The notes beneath the pieces were generated by a model that made no database searches, was not told the origin of the DNA, and saw nothing but the letters and a program-made list of their open reading frames with translations. A program made the position numbers and the translations under genes. Below, piece after piece: positions 16,480-27,433 of a stretch of 64,000 nt of DNA (position 1 is the first letter of the stretch; every line of letters begins with the position of its first letter). This DNA is from Sinomonas atrocyanea. Lineage in GTDB: Bacteria > Actinomycetota > Actinomycetes > Actinomycetales > Micrococcaceae. The DNA is taken from NCBI RefSeq assembly GCF_030812675.1, contig NZ_JAUSTE010000002.1, positions 186,001 through 250,000 on the forward strand, written 5' to 3'.

Positions 16480-17775
16480 GTGGGGAGTGGATTCGGCGAG
16501 AAGCTGCGTGCCGAGCGACTGGAGCGCGGACTCACTCAGGCCGAACTCGGCAAGGACCTCTACTCGCCCAGCTACATCTCGCTGCTCGAGACCGGGCGGC
16601 GCGAGCCCACCGCGGAAGTGATCCAGGAGCTGGCACGCAGGCTGCAGCTTGCCCCGAAGGCCCTCGAGGCGTGGAGCCAGCCCGTGAGCGCCAACGACGC
16701 GGAGTACGTGCTCGCGGGGCTCTACGCGCGGCAGGCCTGGGACCTCCGCGACTACGCGCAGGCCGCGACCCATGCCGCGACGGCGGCGCAGTTCGCCCTC
16801 GACGGCAAGAACAACAGCGCGTGGTGGAACATGACCTACATGCAGGCCGAGTGCCTCATGAAGCAGGGCGAGCTGGCGGAGTGCCAGCGGATCGTCCAGC
16901 ACCTCCTCGAGCATCCGATCGTCGCCGAGTCGGCCGGCCTCGCGGTGCGCGCGCGCCAGATGCTGGCGGCGGTCTGCCACGGGCTCGGACAGCTCAGCAC
17001 GGCGGTCGAGCACGCCCGGGAGGCGGTGCGGCTCGCGTCCCAGCTTCCCGCGGGGTCCACGATCTACATCGGCGCCCTGCGCGCGCTCATCGGTGCCCTC
17101 GCGGAGAGCGGGAAGCTCGACGAGGCCTGGGAGCAGTGCCGGATCCTCGAGACCCTCGTCGACGAGGAATCCATGGGCCAGCTCGCGGGCGAGATCGAGT
17201 GGGTGATCGGCAACGTCGCGTTCATGCGTGCCGACTACGCCGAGGGCGTCAAACACCACGAGCGGGCCGCCAAGCTCCTCTCCCCCGCCAACGACATCGA
17301 GCTCTGGGCCCGCTTCAACAAGGCCTCGGCGGCCGTGCGGCTCTCGGGCGGCATCATCGAGCCCGAGACCCTCGCGGCGATCGAGCGCGCCGAGCTGGCC
17401 CTGAGCATCGTGGGCGGCTCGCGCTCGGAGCAGCTTGAAGTGAGCTTCATCCGTGCCCGGTGGCTGTACCTCAACGGCCAGATCCCGGAGGCCATCGAGC
17501 TCCTGCGCACCATCCACGCCGAGAAGGCGGTGCTCGGCCGCCACACCGCCGGGGAGGTCGCCCTCCTCTACGGCCGGGCGCTCAAGGCGCTGGGCCGCAA
17601 CGACGAGGCCCTCGAGCTCCTCGCCGACGCCCGTGAGCAGTTCAGCTACGCCGGGGCCTCGGACAAGGTCCAGCAGGTCATGGACGCGATCCTCGAGATC
17701 CGGCTCGCCACCCAGCGCGCCGCGAAGGAGTCCTCGGCCGGGGCCAAGGCCCCCGCGAAGGACGGCGTCAGCTGA
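16480..17775 (+). CDS. XRE-HTH / TPR regulator (RRNPP-like)
   Basis: This 431-residue protein has an N-terminal Cro/CI-type helix-turn-helix (about 7-62: LRAERLERGLTQAELGKDLYS, SYISLLETGRREP). It is followed by an alpha-solenoid of about eight TPR-like repeats over residues 75-410, for example AGLYARQAWDLRDYAQAATHA, AVCHGLGQLSTAVEHAREAV and ALKALGRNDEALELLADA. The architecture and length resemble NprR/PlcR/Rgg (RRNPP) receptors, which bind imported peptides in the TPR groove. AGGAGG at 16469-16474, 5 nt before the GTG at 16480, fixes the start. It is divergent from the repeat-peptide gene and overlaps purC by 8 bp tail to tail. Peptide sensing is inferred. Confidence 0.8.
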   Translation: MGSGFGEKLRAERLERGLTQAELGKDLYSPSYISLLETGRREPTAEVIQELARRLQLAPKALEAWSQPVSANDAEYVLAGLYARQAWDLRDYAQAATHAATAAQFALDGKNNSAWWNMTYMQAECLMKQGELAECQRIVQHLLEHPIVAESAGLAVRARQMLAAVCHGLGQLSTAVEHAREAVRLASQLPAGSTIYIGALRALIGALAESGKLDEAWEQCRILETLVDEESMGQLAGEIEWVIGNVAFMRADYAEGVKHHERAAKLLSPANDIELWARFNKASAAVRLSGGIIEPETLAAIERAELALSIVGGSRSEQLEVSFIRARWLYLNGQIPEAIELLRTIHAEKAVLGRHTAGEVALLYGRALKALGRNDEALELLADAREQFSYAGASDKVQQVMDAILEIRLATQRAAKESSAGAKAPAKDGVS

Positions 17776-18682
17776 AGGCGCGGCCGGTGAGCCGCTCGTA
17801 CGCCTCGATGTAGCGGTCCCGGGTGCGCCCGACGACCTCGGCCGGCAGGGCCGGCGGCTCCTGCCCCGAGGCACGGTCCCAGCCGGACTCCGGGGATGTG
17901 AGCCAGTCGCGCACGAACTGCTTGTCGAACGAGGGCTGCGCGTGCCCCGGCTCCCAGGTGGCCGCGTCCCAGAAGCGCGAGGAGTCCGGGGTGAGCACCT
18001 CGTCGCCGAGGGTGATGTACCCGGTGGTCGGGTCGACGCCGAACTCGACCTTGGTGTCCGCGAGGATGATCCCCCGCTCGCGGGCGATCCGCTCCGCCTC
18101 CCGGTAGATCTCGAGCGTGAGGTCGCGCAGCTGCGCCGCGGCCTCGTCGCCGACCATGCCCGTGACGTCCTCGTAGGTGATGTTCACATCGTGCTCGCCG
18201 AACTCGGCCTTGGCCGAGGGCGTGAAGACCGGCTCGTGGAGGCGGGACCCGTCAACGAGGCCCGGAGGCAGCGGGATCTCGCACACCGTTCCGGACTCCC
18301 GGTACTCGGCGAGGCCGGAGCCCGTGAGGTAGCCGCGGGCAATGCACTCGACCGGGTACATCTCGAGCCTGCGGCAGACCATGGCGCGCCCGGCGACCTC
18401 GGCGGGAACGCCGTCGTCGACCGTCGCGGCCACCACGTGGTTGGGCACGTTGAGCTGCTCGAACCACCACAGGCTCAGCTGGGTGAGGATCCGGCCCTTG
18501 TCCGGAATGGTGCTCGCGAGGACGTAGTCGTAGGCGGAGATGCGGTCGCTCGCGACGACGAGCACCTGGTCCGCCGGCCCGTCGACGGGCTCGTACAGGT
18601 CCCGGACCTTGCCGGAGTAGATGTGCCTCCAGCCCGGCAGCTCGAGAACCTCGGCGGAGAACCCTGCCTTGTCGATGCTCAT
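17768..18682 (-). CDS. purC: SAICAR synthetase
   Basis: PurC is phosphoribosylaminoimidazole-succinocarboxamide synthase. It joins CAIR and aspartate with ATP in de novo purine synthesis. The 304 residues include SGKVRDLYE at the nucleotide-binding start, VASDRISAYD, ECIARGYLTGSG, and DTKVEFG with TLGDEVLTPDSSRFW. The length is typical of the longer bacterial/actinobacterial form. The ATG overlaps the purD stop (ATGA, 18679-18682), giving a purD-purC operon. Confidence 0.97.
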   Translation of the reverse strand: MSIDKAGFSAEVLELPGWRHIYSGKVRDLYEPVDGPADQVLVVASDRISAYDYVLASTIPDKGRILTQLSLWWFEQLNVPNHVVAATVDDGVPAEVAGRAMVCRRLEMYPVECIARGYLTGSGLAEYRESGTVCEIPLPPGLVDGSRLHEPVFTPSAKAEFGEHDVNITYEDVTGMVGDEAAAQLRDLTLEIYREAERIARERGIILADTKVEFGVDPTTGYITLGDEVLTPDSSRFWDAATWEPGHAQPSFDKQFVRDWLTSPESGWDRASGQEPPALPAEVVGRTRDRYIEAYERLTGRAFS

Positions 18683-19989
18683 CGCTCTGCTCCCGTTCCG
18701 GCGCCGTTGCGCACCCCCGGCACGCTGATTTCCCCGCGTGCTGCCTTGGCCGCGATGTCGCGGCGGTACTGCCCGCCCTCGAGCCTGATGAGGCCCATGC
18801 CCTCGTAGGCCAGCTCGCGCGCCTGGGCCAGTCCTTCGCCGAGGGCCACAACCGCGAGCACGCGGCCGCCGGCGGAGACCACCTTGCCGTCCTCGTCGGC
18901 CGCGGTGCCGGCGTGCAGGACGTGGACGCCCTCGAGCTTCTCCGCCTTCTTCAGCCCACGGATGCGGTCGCCGGTGCGCGGCGTCCCGGGGTAGTTGTGC
19001 GACGCGAGGACGACGGCGACCGCGGCCTCGGGCGCCCAGCGCAGGTCCCCGGCCGTCTCGAGCTGGCCGGTCGCGGCGGCCAGCAGCAGGCCGCCGAGCG
19101 GCGTCCTGAGCCTGGCGAGCACGGCCTGCGTCTCGGGATCGCCGAACCGGGCGTTGAACTCGATGACACGGGTGCCCCGGGAGGTGAGCGCCAGGCCGCA
19201 GTAGAGCACGCCCACGAACGGGGTGCCGCGCTTGGCCATCTCGTCGATGGTGGGCTGCGCGACGCGCTCGACGACTTCCTCGACGAGCCCGGCGGGGGCC
19301 CACTCGAGCGGGCTGTAGGCGCCCATGCCGCCGGTGTTGGGGCCCCCGTCGCCGTCGAAGATGCGCTTGAAGTCCTGGGCGGGGGCGAGCGGGACGACCG
19401 TGTGGCCGTCGGAGAGGACGAACAGGGAGACCTCGGGGCCGTCGAGGTACTCCTCGACGACCACGGTGCCGCCGGCCTCGAAGCAGGCCTGGGCGTGGGC
19501 GAGGGCCTCGCTGCGGTCCGAGGTGACCACCACGCCCTTGCCGGCGGCGAGACCGTCGTCCTTGACCACGTAGGGCGCCCCGAAGGCATCCAGCGCGTCG
19601 GCGGCCTCGCCGGGGTTGACGGCCACGCGCGCCATAGCCGTGGGAACGCCGGCCTCCGCCATGACCTGCTTCGCGAAGGCCTTGGAGGCCTCGAGCTGGG
19701 CGGCGGCCCGACTGGGGCCGAACACGGGGATCCCGGCGGCCCGGACGGCGTCGGAGACGCCCGCAGCGAGGGGCGCCTCGGGGCCCACCACGACGAGGTC
19801 CGCCGCGAGGGTCCGCGCGAGGGCCGTGACCGCGTCCGGATCGTTCGCGTTGACCGGATGGGTCGGGACGATCTGGGCGATTCCGGCGTTGCCGGGCGCG
19901 GCGTGCACCTCGGAGACGGCCGGATCGGCGAGGAGGGAGCGGACGATGGCGTGTTCGCGGCCACCCGGGCCGATCACGAGAACCTTCAC
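18679..19989 (-). CDS. purD: Phosphoribosylamine-glycine ligase
   Basis: PurD joins phosphoribosylamine with glycine using ATP, the second step of purine synthesis. The 436 residues begin VKVLVIGPGGREHA and show ATP-grasp features: VKDDGLAAGKGVVV, EEYLDGPEVSLFV, GGPNTGGMGAYSP and RVIEFNARFGDPETQ. The GTG at 19989 lies 6 nt after a minus-strand TACCCT -10, so the operon's transcript appears leaderless. It is divergent from the asparaginase gene. Confidence 0.97.
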   Translation of the reverse strand: MKVLVIGPGGREHAIVRSLLADPAVSEVHAAPGNAGIAQIVPTHPVNANDPDAVTALARTLAADLVVVGPEAPLAAGVSDAVRAAGIPVFGPSRAAAQLEASKAFAKQVMAEAGVPTAMARVAVNPGEAADALDAFGAPYVVKDDGLAAGKGVVVTSDRSEALAHAQACFEAGGTVVVEEYLDGPEVSLFVLSDGHTVVPLAPAQDFKRIFDGDGGPNTGGMGAYSPLEWAPAGLVEEVVERVAQPTIDEMAKRGTPFVGVLYCGLALTSRGTRVIEFNARFGDPETQAVLARLRTPLGGLLLAAATGQLETAGDLRWAPEAAVAVVLASHNYPGTPRTGDRIRGLKKAEKLEGVHVLHAGTAADEDGKVVSAGGRVLAVVALGEGLAQARELAYEGMGLIRLEGGQYRRDIAAKAARGEISVPGVRNGAGTGAER

Positions 19990-19995
19990 GCCCCA

Positions 19996-20001
19996 AGGGT
20001 A
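19996..20001 (-). promoter_or_regulatory. -10 box of leaderless purD-purC operon
   Basis: The minus strand reads TACCCT (20001-19996), then 6 nt, then the purD GTG at 19989. Confidence 0.55.
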
Positions 20002-20058
20002 TCGGCCAGCCCGTGCGCGGCGCACCCAGGCATCCCCGGCAACCCGGCCCCGCCCACC

Positions 20059-20064
20059 TAGACT
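20059..20064 (+). promoter_or_regulatory. -10 box of leaderless asparaginase gene
   Basis: TAGACT lies 6 nt upstream of the ATG at 20071. Confidence 0.6.
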
Positions 20065-20070
20065 GAGGCC

Positions 20071-21078
20071 ATGGCCCACGCAACCTTCACCGCGGACGAC
20101 GCCGTCGAGCTCGCCGTGATCGAGCGCAGCGGCTTCATCGAGTCCCGCCACCTCGGCTCGGCCGTGGTGCTCGCCGGCGACGGCTCCGTGGTCACCGAAC
20201 TCGGGGACATCCGCACCCCCGTGCTCGCCCGCTCCACGCTCAAGCCCTTCCAGGCGCTCGCGTCCATGCAGGCCGGCGTGCCGCTGCGGGGCACCCAGGT
20301 GGCCCTCGCGTGTGCCTCCCACACGGGCTCGCTGGACCACATGGATGTGGTCGAGGGGATGCTCCACGCCGCGGGCCTGGGCGAGGCGGACCTGGGCTGT
20401 CCGGCCGAGTGGCCTGCGGACGAGAACGCCCGGGCCTGGCTGGTCCGCTCGGGCCAGGGTCGGCGGAAGCTCGCGTACAACTGCTCCGGCAAGCATGCGG
20501 CCTTCCTGTGGGCCTGCGTGGAGAACGGGTGGGACCGGCGCAGCTACCTCGAGCCGAACCACCCGCTCCAGCAGCGCGTCCGGACCACGATCGAGGAGTA
20601 CGCCGAGGAGCCGATCGCGCACCTCGGGATCGACGGCTGCGGGGCCCCCGTCGCCGCGCTGTCCCTGCGCGGGCTCGCCCACGCCTACTCGCGGCTCGCG
20701 AAGTCGCCCGGGAACGACGCCGCCAACGCCCGCGCCGCGACCATCGCCACCTCGATGCTCGACTACCCGTGGGCGGTCCAGGGCCACGACAAGGAGAACA
20801 CGATCGTCATGGAGGAGCTGGGGATCCTCGCCAAGGTCGGCGCCGAGGGCCTCCTCGTGCTCGCCACCCCGCAGGGGGCCACGGCGGCCGTGAAGGTCCT
20901 CGACGGCAACGTCCGCGCCACGACCCTCGTGGGCCTGACGATGCTCGCAGCGGCCGACGCCGTGGACGTCCCCGAGGTCGCCCGGGTCCTCGAGCGGGTG
21001 GTCGACCCCGTGCTGGGCGGTGGACGCCAGGTGGGCCGCATCCGGCTGGGGCGCGCCGTCTCGGCGCTGCTGGACTGA
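20071..21078 (+). CDS. L-asparaginase II (AnsA family)
   Basis: This 335-residue protein belongs to the Rhizobium etli-type asparaginase family, unrelated to the classical AnsA/AnsB fold. Recognisable blocks are [35 protein letters not shown] and [14 protein letters not shown]; the conserved Ser, Lys and Cys residues in these blocks belong to the active site. It hydrolyses asparagine to aspartate and ammonia in the cytoplasm. The sterol-carrier-like gene follows after 11 bp, probably in one operon. Aspartate supply for neighbouring purC is possible but not shown. Confidence 0.88.
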   Translation: MAHATFTADDAVELAVIERSGFIESRHLGSAVVLAGDGSVVTELGDIRTPVLARSTLKPFQALASMQAGVPLRGTQVALACASHTGSLDHMDVVEGMLHAAGLGEADLGCPAEWPADENARAWLVRSGQGRRKLAYNCSGKHAAFLWACVENGWDRRSYLEPNHPLQQRVRTTIEEYAEEPIAHLGIDGCGAPVAALSLRGLAHAYSRLAKSPGNDAANARAATIATSMLDYPWAVQGHDKENTIVMEELGILAKVGAEGLLVLATPQGATAAVKVLDGNVRATTLVGLTMLAAADAVDVPEVARVLERVVDPVLGGGRQVGRIRLGRAVSALLD

Positions 21079-21089
21079 GGGAGGCCGCC

Positions 21090-21527
21090 ATGGCTGTCCG
21101 CCGCAGGATCGCGCACGACGCCGGGCGCGCCGCCGTCGCTGCCTGGCTCGCCGCACGCCGGGGCCACGCCGCCGCCGGGGGGAACGCCTCGGGCGAGGCC
21201 GCGGCGGAGGGCGGCCAGGCCGGCGTCGTCCGCGGCGCCGTGGACCGGCAGACGACCGCCACCGCGGTGCGCTACCTGCTCGAGGAGCTCGCGGAGCGGG
21301 CCCCCGGGAACTCGGTCGAGGTGCGCGTGCCGCCGTTCGGGGTGGCGCAGTGCGTCGAGGGTCCGCGGCACACGCGCGGGACGCCCCCGAACGTTGTCGA
21401 GACGGATGCCGAGACGTGGCTCGCCCTCGCCACCGGCACGCTGGAGTGGCCCGGGGCCGTCGCCTCCGGCCGGCTCACGGCCTCCGGGATCAGGACGGAC
21501 CTGAGCGAGTTCCTGCCGCTCGCGTAG
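21090..21527 (+). CDS. Sterol carrier family (SCP2-like) protein
   Basis: This is a 145-residue actinobacterial protein of unknown biochemical function. The C-terminal part ([19 protein letters not shown], then [16 protein letters not shown] and the end LSEFLPL) matches the SCP2/MDMPI-like proteins encoded just before purF in Mycobacterium (Rv0807 type). An ATG with GAGGGAGG upstream sets the start. In this genome purF lies 23 kb away, beyond the catabolic island. A lipid- or thiol-ligand-binding role is only suggested by the fold. Confidence 0.75.
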   Translation: MAVRRRIAHDAGRAAVAAWLAARRGHAAAGGNASGEAAAEGGQAGVVRGAVDRQTTATAVRYLLEELAERAPGNSVEVRVPPFGVAQCVEGPRHTRGTPPNVVETDAETWLALATGTLEWPGAVASGRLTASGIRTDLSEFLPLA

Positions 21528-22298
21528 CTACCCCCGGCCTACGAAGGGCATGCCCGCGGCGGTGATGAGCAGGGTGCCGACGCTGGCCTCTGCCGGGAGC
21601 GAGGCCATGAAGGCCACGGCCGCGGCGGCCTCCTCGACGGCGAAGGTGGGCTCGACCCGGCGCGAGCCGTCCGCCTGGAGGGCGCCCTCGCCGACGCCCA
21701 CCGTGTAGTTGAGCTGCTCGACGAGCTCGGTGCGGGTGTTGCCGATGTCGATCTGCCCGCACGTGATCCCCCACGGCCGCCCGTCGAGCTCGATGCTCTT
21801 GGTCAGGCCCGTGATGGCATGCTTCGTGGCCGTGTAGGCGACGGACCGCGGCCGCGGCGAGTGCGCCGAGATCGAGCCGTTGTTGATGATCCTGCCTCCC
21901 TGCGGCTCCTGGGCCTTCATGGCCCGGAACGCCGCGGCCGCGCACAGGAAGCTCCCGGTGAGGTTCACGGCCACCGTGGACTCCCATGCCGCAGGGTCGA
22001 TCTCGCCGACATCGCCGGAGGGGCCGAACGTCCCGGCGTTGTTGAACAGCACGTCCACGCGCCCGAACGCCTCGACGGCGTCCGCGAAGAGCCGCTCGAC
22101 GTCGGCCGGCACGGTGACGTCGCAGGGCACCACGAGCGCGGCCGGGGCCGCCCCCGCCGTCTCCTCCAGCGGCGCCCGCCGCCGGCCCGCGAGGGCCACG
22201 CTCCACCCGTCGGCGAGGAGCCGGCGGCCCACGGCCCGGCCGATCCCGCTGCCGGCCCCGGTCACCACGGCGACGCCGGGTGCTTCGCGCTTGCTCAT
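21528..22298 (-). CDS. SDR-family oxidoreductase
   Basis: This is a 256-residue short-chain dehydrogenase. It has the cofactor motif TGAGSGIG near the N-terminus, NNAG, a catalytic Ser in [17 protein letters not shown] (Tyr-x3-Lys), and a basic AGRRR after strand 2 that suggests NADP(H). The substrate is unknown. GGAGG 5 nt before the ATG at 22298 supports the start. It is divergent from aceE. A palindrome at 22319-22340 and IclR-type boxes lie in the shared promoter region, so it may belong to the purine-degradation regulon. Confidence 0.85.
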   Translation of the reverse strand: MSKREAPGVAVVTGAGSGIGRAVGRRLLADGWSVALAGRRRAPLEETAGAAPAALVVPCDVTVPADVERLFADAVEAFGRVDVLFNNAGTFGPSGDVGEIDPAAWESTVAVNLTGSFLCAAAAFRAMKAQEPQGGRIINNGSISAHSPRPRSVAYTATKHAITGLTKSIELDGRPWGITCGQIDIGNTRTELVEQLNYTVGVGEGALQADGSRRVEPTFAVEEAAAAVAFMASLPAEASVGTLLITAAGMPFVGRG

Positions 22299-22318
22299 TG
22301 CTGCCTCCATTCCGTCAT

Positions 22319-22340
22319 GGACTTGACGCGCGTCACGTCC
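22319..22340. promoter_or_regulatory. 22-bp palindromic operator candidate
   Basis: GGAC-t-TGACGCGCGTCA-c-GTCC is a palindrome with one mismatched pair, 21 bp upstream of the SDR start codon. The TTGACG within it could also serve as a -35 for aceE. Confidence 0.5.
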
Positions 22341-22354
22341 ACAGGCCACGCTAG

Positions 22355-22390
22355 TTTCACATTACAGTATTTCTCTTCCGCTATATGGAA
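22355..22390. promoter_or_regulatory. Paired IclR-type operator boxes upstream of aceE
   Basis: TTTCACATTACAGTA (22355-22369) and TTCCGCTATATGGAA (22376-22390) start exactly 21 bp apart. The second is a near-palindrome with TTCC/GGAA arms. The same pair recurs before other catabolic operons in the window. Confidence 0.6.
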
Positions 22391-22473
22391 TATAGCCATC
22401 GGGCGGAGGAGCGGCGGGGACGTCCCGCCGACGCTCGACGCGCGGCACCAACGCGCGCAGAAGGAGGTTGGCC

Positions 22474-25227
<2,754 letters not shown>

Positions 25228-25269
25228 ACCCTTCCCGCAGCACGGCCGGCAGGCGCCGGCCCACACGCT

Positions 25270-25313
25270 GCCCCCGCACCGTCCCCTGGGGCCTGGTTGG
25301 ACGGTGCGGGGGC
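25270..25313. terminator. Terminator hairpin after aceE
   Basis: A 15-bp perfect stem (25270-25284 with 25299-25313) encloses a 14-nt loop 42 bp after the aceE stop. Confidence 0.75.
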
Positions 25314-25343
25314 CGGCGGCCGATCCACAGGTGGCCGCCACCG

Positions 25344-25375
25344 GGCGGCCCTCCTCGCGCAACGGGAGGGCCGCC
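25344..25375. terminator. Second hairpin, between convergent genes
   Basis: An 11-bp stem (25344-25354 with 25365-25375) encloses a 10-nt loop. It lies just beyond the stop of the minus-strand membrane protein gene and probably terminates that transcript. Confidence 0.65.
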
Positions 25376-25397
25376 GTCGTCGTGTCGGGCGGCCGCC

Positions 25398-25868
25398 TCA
25401 GACGTGCCAGCGGGGCCCCGCCTGCCGCCCGGGGCCGGGCCGACGGCCGAGGTGCATCACAGCGCGCACGAAGGCGACCAGCTGGGCCAGGATCCCGATC
25501 AGGGCGCCCACGATGCCGAGCACGAGCAGGACGCGGACCAGGAGGGCCCAGTCGGGCGCCCCGCCGGGAAAGGCGAACGGGAACACGTTCCAGACTCTGA
25601 CTGTGGCCACGATCCCGAAGACGAGCACCACGATCTCCCCGACCGCGCGGAGTGCAGGGGTGCCGGCCACCAGGTAGACGGCGTTGGCCACGAGCCCCGC
25701 GATCCAGGCGGCATTGACCGCCCCTATGACCTCGGAGGCCTGGGGGGTCACGAACGGCACGGCCCACCAGCCCGGCCAGACATTCGCGGCGTAGAGCAGG
25801 ACGCCGATCACGACGATCGACGGGACGGCGCCCTCGCGCCCCGTGCTCCTCCGCTCAGCCCGCTCCAT
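25398..25868 (-). CDS. Four-helix membrane protein, unknown
   Basis: I do not recognise this 156-residue protein. It has four predicted membrane segments (about 16-33, 48-68, 75-97 and 107-131), separated by short polar loops, and a basic C-terminal tail (RRPGPGRQAGPRW). No catalytic or ligand motif is visible. No strong ribosome-binding site precedes the ATG at 25868. It lies convergent to aceE and upstream of nothing obvious. Confidence 0.65.
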   Translation of the reverse strand: MERAERRSTGREGAVPSIVVIGVLLYAANVWPGWWAVPFVTPQASEVIGAVNAAWIAGLVANAVYLVAGTPALRAVGEIVVLVFGIVATVRVWNVFPFAFPGGAPDWALLVRVLLVLGIVGALIGILAQLVAFVRAVMHLGRRPGPGRQAGPRWHV

Positions 25869-25937
25869 GGCCCCATCACATCCTTCTCCCCGCCGCCGCG
25901 CGAGAGGCTTTCGTCCCGGGCGCCCCGAAACGGCAGC

Positions 25938-25966
25938 GGCCCCGCTCCCGGAGAGGGAGCGGGGCC
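25938..25966. terminator. Terminator hairpin after the 63-residue gene
   Basis: A 12-bp perfect GC stem (25938-25949 with 25955-25966) closes a GGAGA loop, 44 bp past the stop of the minus-strand 63-residue gene. Confidence 0.75.
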
Positions 25967-26009
25967 ATTCGGCCGGTGAGCGGCGGGGCTGGAGCCGCGG
26001 AGGCCCGGG

Positions 26010-26201
26010 TCAGCGCCCCAGGAACCAGTTCAGCACGGGGACGCGCGCGGCCCAGCCGCGGCGCTCCCCCTCACGGGCGGGCCGGAGCGCCAGATCCGGA
26101 TCGATGTGCGTGACCTTCGGGATGTAGCGCTCGGCGGGCTGCTGGGCGAGGCGGGACGCCTCCGTGGCAGATGGACGCGCGACGGTCGTGCTGGTGGACA
26201 T
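26010..26201 (-). CDS. Small protein of unknown function in the catabolic regulon
   Basis: This is a 63-residue protein without a family I can name. It starts MSTSTTVARPSATEASRLA, has a central KVTHIDPDLALRPA segment, and ends in a basic-hydrophobic RGWAARVPVLNWFLGR that could form an amphipathic membrane-binding helix. GGGGAG lies 5 nt before the ATG at 26201. Its promoter is strong (TTGACC-N18-TAGAAT) and carries two IclR-type boxes directly over the -10 and start site, so it is very likely controlled with the allantoin/glyoxylate genes. Confidence 0.7.
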   Translation of the reverse strand: MSTSTTVARPSATEASRLAQQPAERYIPKVTHIDPDLALRPAREGERRGWAARVPVLNWFLGR

Positions 26202-26297
26202 CTCTCTCCCCTTTCCGGGCTCCTGGTCGGCGATCATGCTCGCAGCTCCTCCTCGTGGGCTGGCTCCGCAGAGCGCGGCACTTTCCACCCTTGGTTC

Positions 26298-26362
26298 TTC
26301 CACTTCGTGGAAGAATTTTATTGATATATGGAATTCTACCGGGATACCAGAGAAGGGGTCAA
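26298..26362 (-). promoter_or_regulatory. Promoter and operators of the 63-residue gene
   Basis: The minus strand reads -35 TTGACC (26362-26357), 18 bp, then -10 TAGAAT (26338-26333). Two operator boxes follow 21 bp apart: TATTGATATATGGAA (26319-26333) and TTCCACTTCGTGGAA (26298-26312). The latter is the core of a perfect palindrome with 9-bp arms at 26295-26315. Confidence 0.7.
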
Positions 26363-26385
26363 GAGCTGCAGCCCCACAAGACGAC

Positions 26386-26423
26386 GAAGCGGGGGCGCGC
26401 CGCGGACGGCGCACCCCCGCTTC
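26386..26423. terminator. Terminator of iclR-type gene
   Basis: A 10-bp outer stem (26386-26395 with 26414-26423) and a 5-bp inner stem (26397-26401 with 26408-26412) stack across a single mismatch, 41 bp after the regulator's stop on the minus strand. Confidence 0.75.
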
Positions 26424-26463
26424 GGGTGCAGGTCAGCCGGGCGCCCTCCGCGGGCGCGCCGGC

Positions 26464-27219
26464 TCAGGTCCGATTGAGCTCGGCCGAGATCTTCGCGGCC
26501 GCCTCGCGCAGGAGCGGCACGGCCCGCTCGCCGAACGACTCGTCGACGCGGGACACGGGGCCCGAGACGGAGATGGCCGTGGGCGTCGGGGCGTGGGGAA
26601 CGGCCATGGAGAAGCAGCGCACGCCGATCTCCTGCTCCTGCTCGTCGATCGCGTACCCGCGCGCCCGGATCTTGTCGAGGTCGGACAGCAGCGACTCGAT
26701 GTCGCCGAGGCTGTAGGCGGTCGGCGTCGGCATGCCCTGGCGCGCCACGATCGAGCGGACCTGCTCGTCGTCGAGCTGGGCGAGGATGGCCTTGCCGACG
26801 CCGGTGTCATGGGTATGGGCGCGCCGGCCCACCTCGGTGAACATGCGCATCGCGTGGGGCGAGGGGACCTGGGCGACGTAGATGACCATGTCCGAGTCGA
26901 GGACGGCCATGTTGGCGGTCTCCCCGAGCCGCTCGACGAGCATCGCGAGCTGCGGCGCCGCCAGGGCCCCGAGCTGCTTGTTCGCGCCCTCGCCGAGCCG
27001 GATCAGCCGCGGGCCGAGCGCATAGCGCCGGTTGGGCAGCTGGCGCACGTAACCGAGGCTCACGAGTGTCCGGAGGAGCCGGTGGATCGTGGGCAGCGGG
27101 AGTTCTGTCGAGGACGAGAGCTCGCTGAGGGTGACGTCGCCGCCCGCATCCGTGATGAGCTCGAGGAGCTCGAAGACCCGCTCGACGGACTGGACGCCGC
27201 CGGACGCCTTCTCTGCCAT
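26464..27219 (-). CDS. IclR-family regulator of allantoin/glyoxylate genes
   Basis: This is a 251-residue IclR-type regulator. The N-terminal winged helix-turn-helix (about 12-72) contains LSELSSSTELPLPTIHRLLRTLVSLGYV. The C-terminal effector domain shows GETANMAVLDSDMVIYVAQV, HDTGVGKAILA and GYAIDEQEQEIGVRCFSMAV. Related AllR/GclR proteins sense glyoxylate or allantoin intermediates and repress gcl and all genes; the same role is inferred here. AGGAGG 5 nt before the ATG at 27219 fixes the start. It is divergent from the malic enzyme operon. Boxes resembling its likely targets overlap its own promoter, suggesting autoregulation. Confidence 0.88.
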   Translation of the reverse strand: MAEKASGGVQSVERVFELLELITDAGGDVTLSELSSSTELPLPTIHRLLRTLVSLGYVRQLPNRRYALGPRLIRLGEGANKQLGALAAPQLAMLVERLGETANMAVLDSDMVIYVAQVPSPHAMRMFTEVGRRAHTHDTGVGKAILAQLDDEQVRSIVARQGMPTPTAYSLGDIESLLSDLDKIRARGYAIDEQEQEIGVRCFSMAVPHAPTPTAISVSGPVSRVDESFGERAVPLLREAAAKISAELNRT

Positions 27220-27258
27220 AGTTCCCTCCTGGGTGCCGCCGGACCTGTTCCGGCAAAA

Positions 27259-27302
27259 ATTATCCGCATCCCGGAAACTTGCGGCATTTCCACGATACCC
27301 CA
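27259..27302 (-). promoter_or_regulatory. Promoter/operators of the IclR-type regulator gene
   Basis: The minus-strand -10 GATAAT (27264-27259) is overlapped by the box ATCCGCATCCCGGAA (27262-27276). A second box, TTCCACGATACCCCA, lies at 27288-27302. Here the spacing is 26 bp, not the 21 bp seen elsewhere. Confidence 0.5.
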
Positions 27303-27353
27303 CCCGGCACTCGCCGACTAGGCAGGCGCAGATCCCGAGCTCGGTACTTGTTT

Positions 27354-27389
27354 TTCCAAGATACAGAGAATAATATCCGTAGTACGGAA
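27354..27389 (+). promoter_or_regulatory. Operator boxes upstream of the malic enzyme operon
   Basis: TTCCAAGATACAGAG (27354-27368) and ATCCGTAGTACGGAA (27375-27389) are 21 bp apart. The second contains the perfect palindrome TCCGTA-G-TACGGA. No clear -35 was found upstream. Confidence 0.6.
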
Positions 27390-27433
27390 AAAGAGCCACT
27401 GAGGCGTATGCCTCCCGATCCAAGGACGATTCA

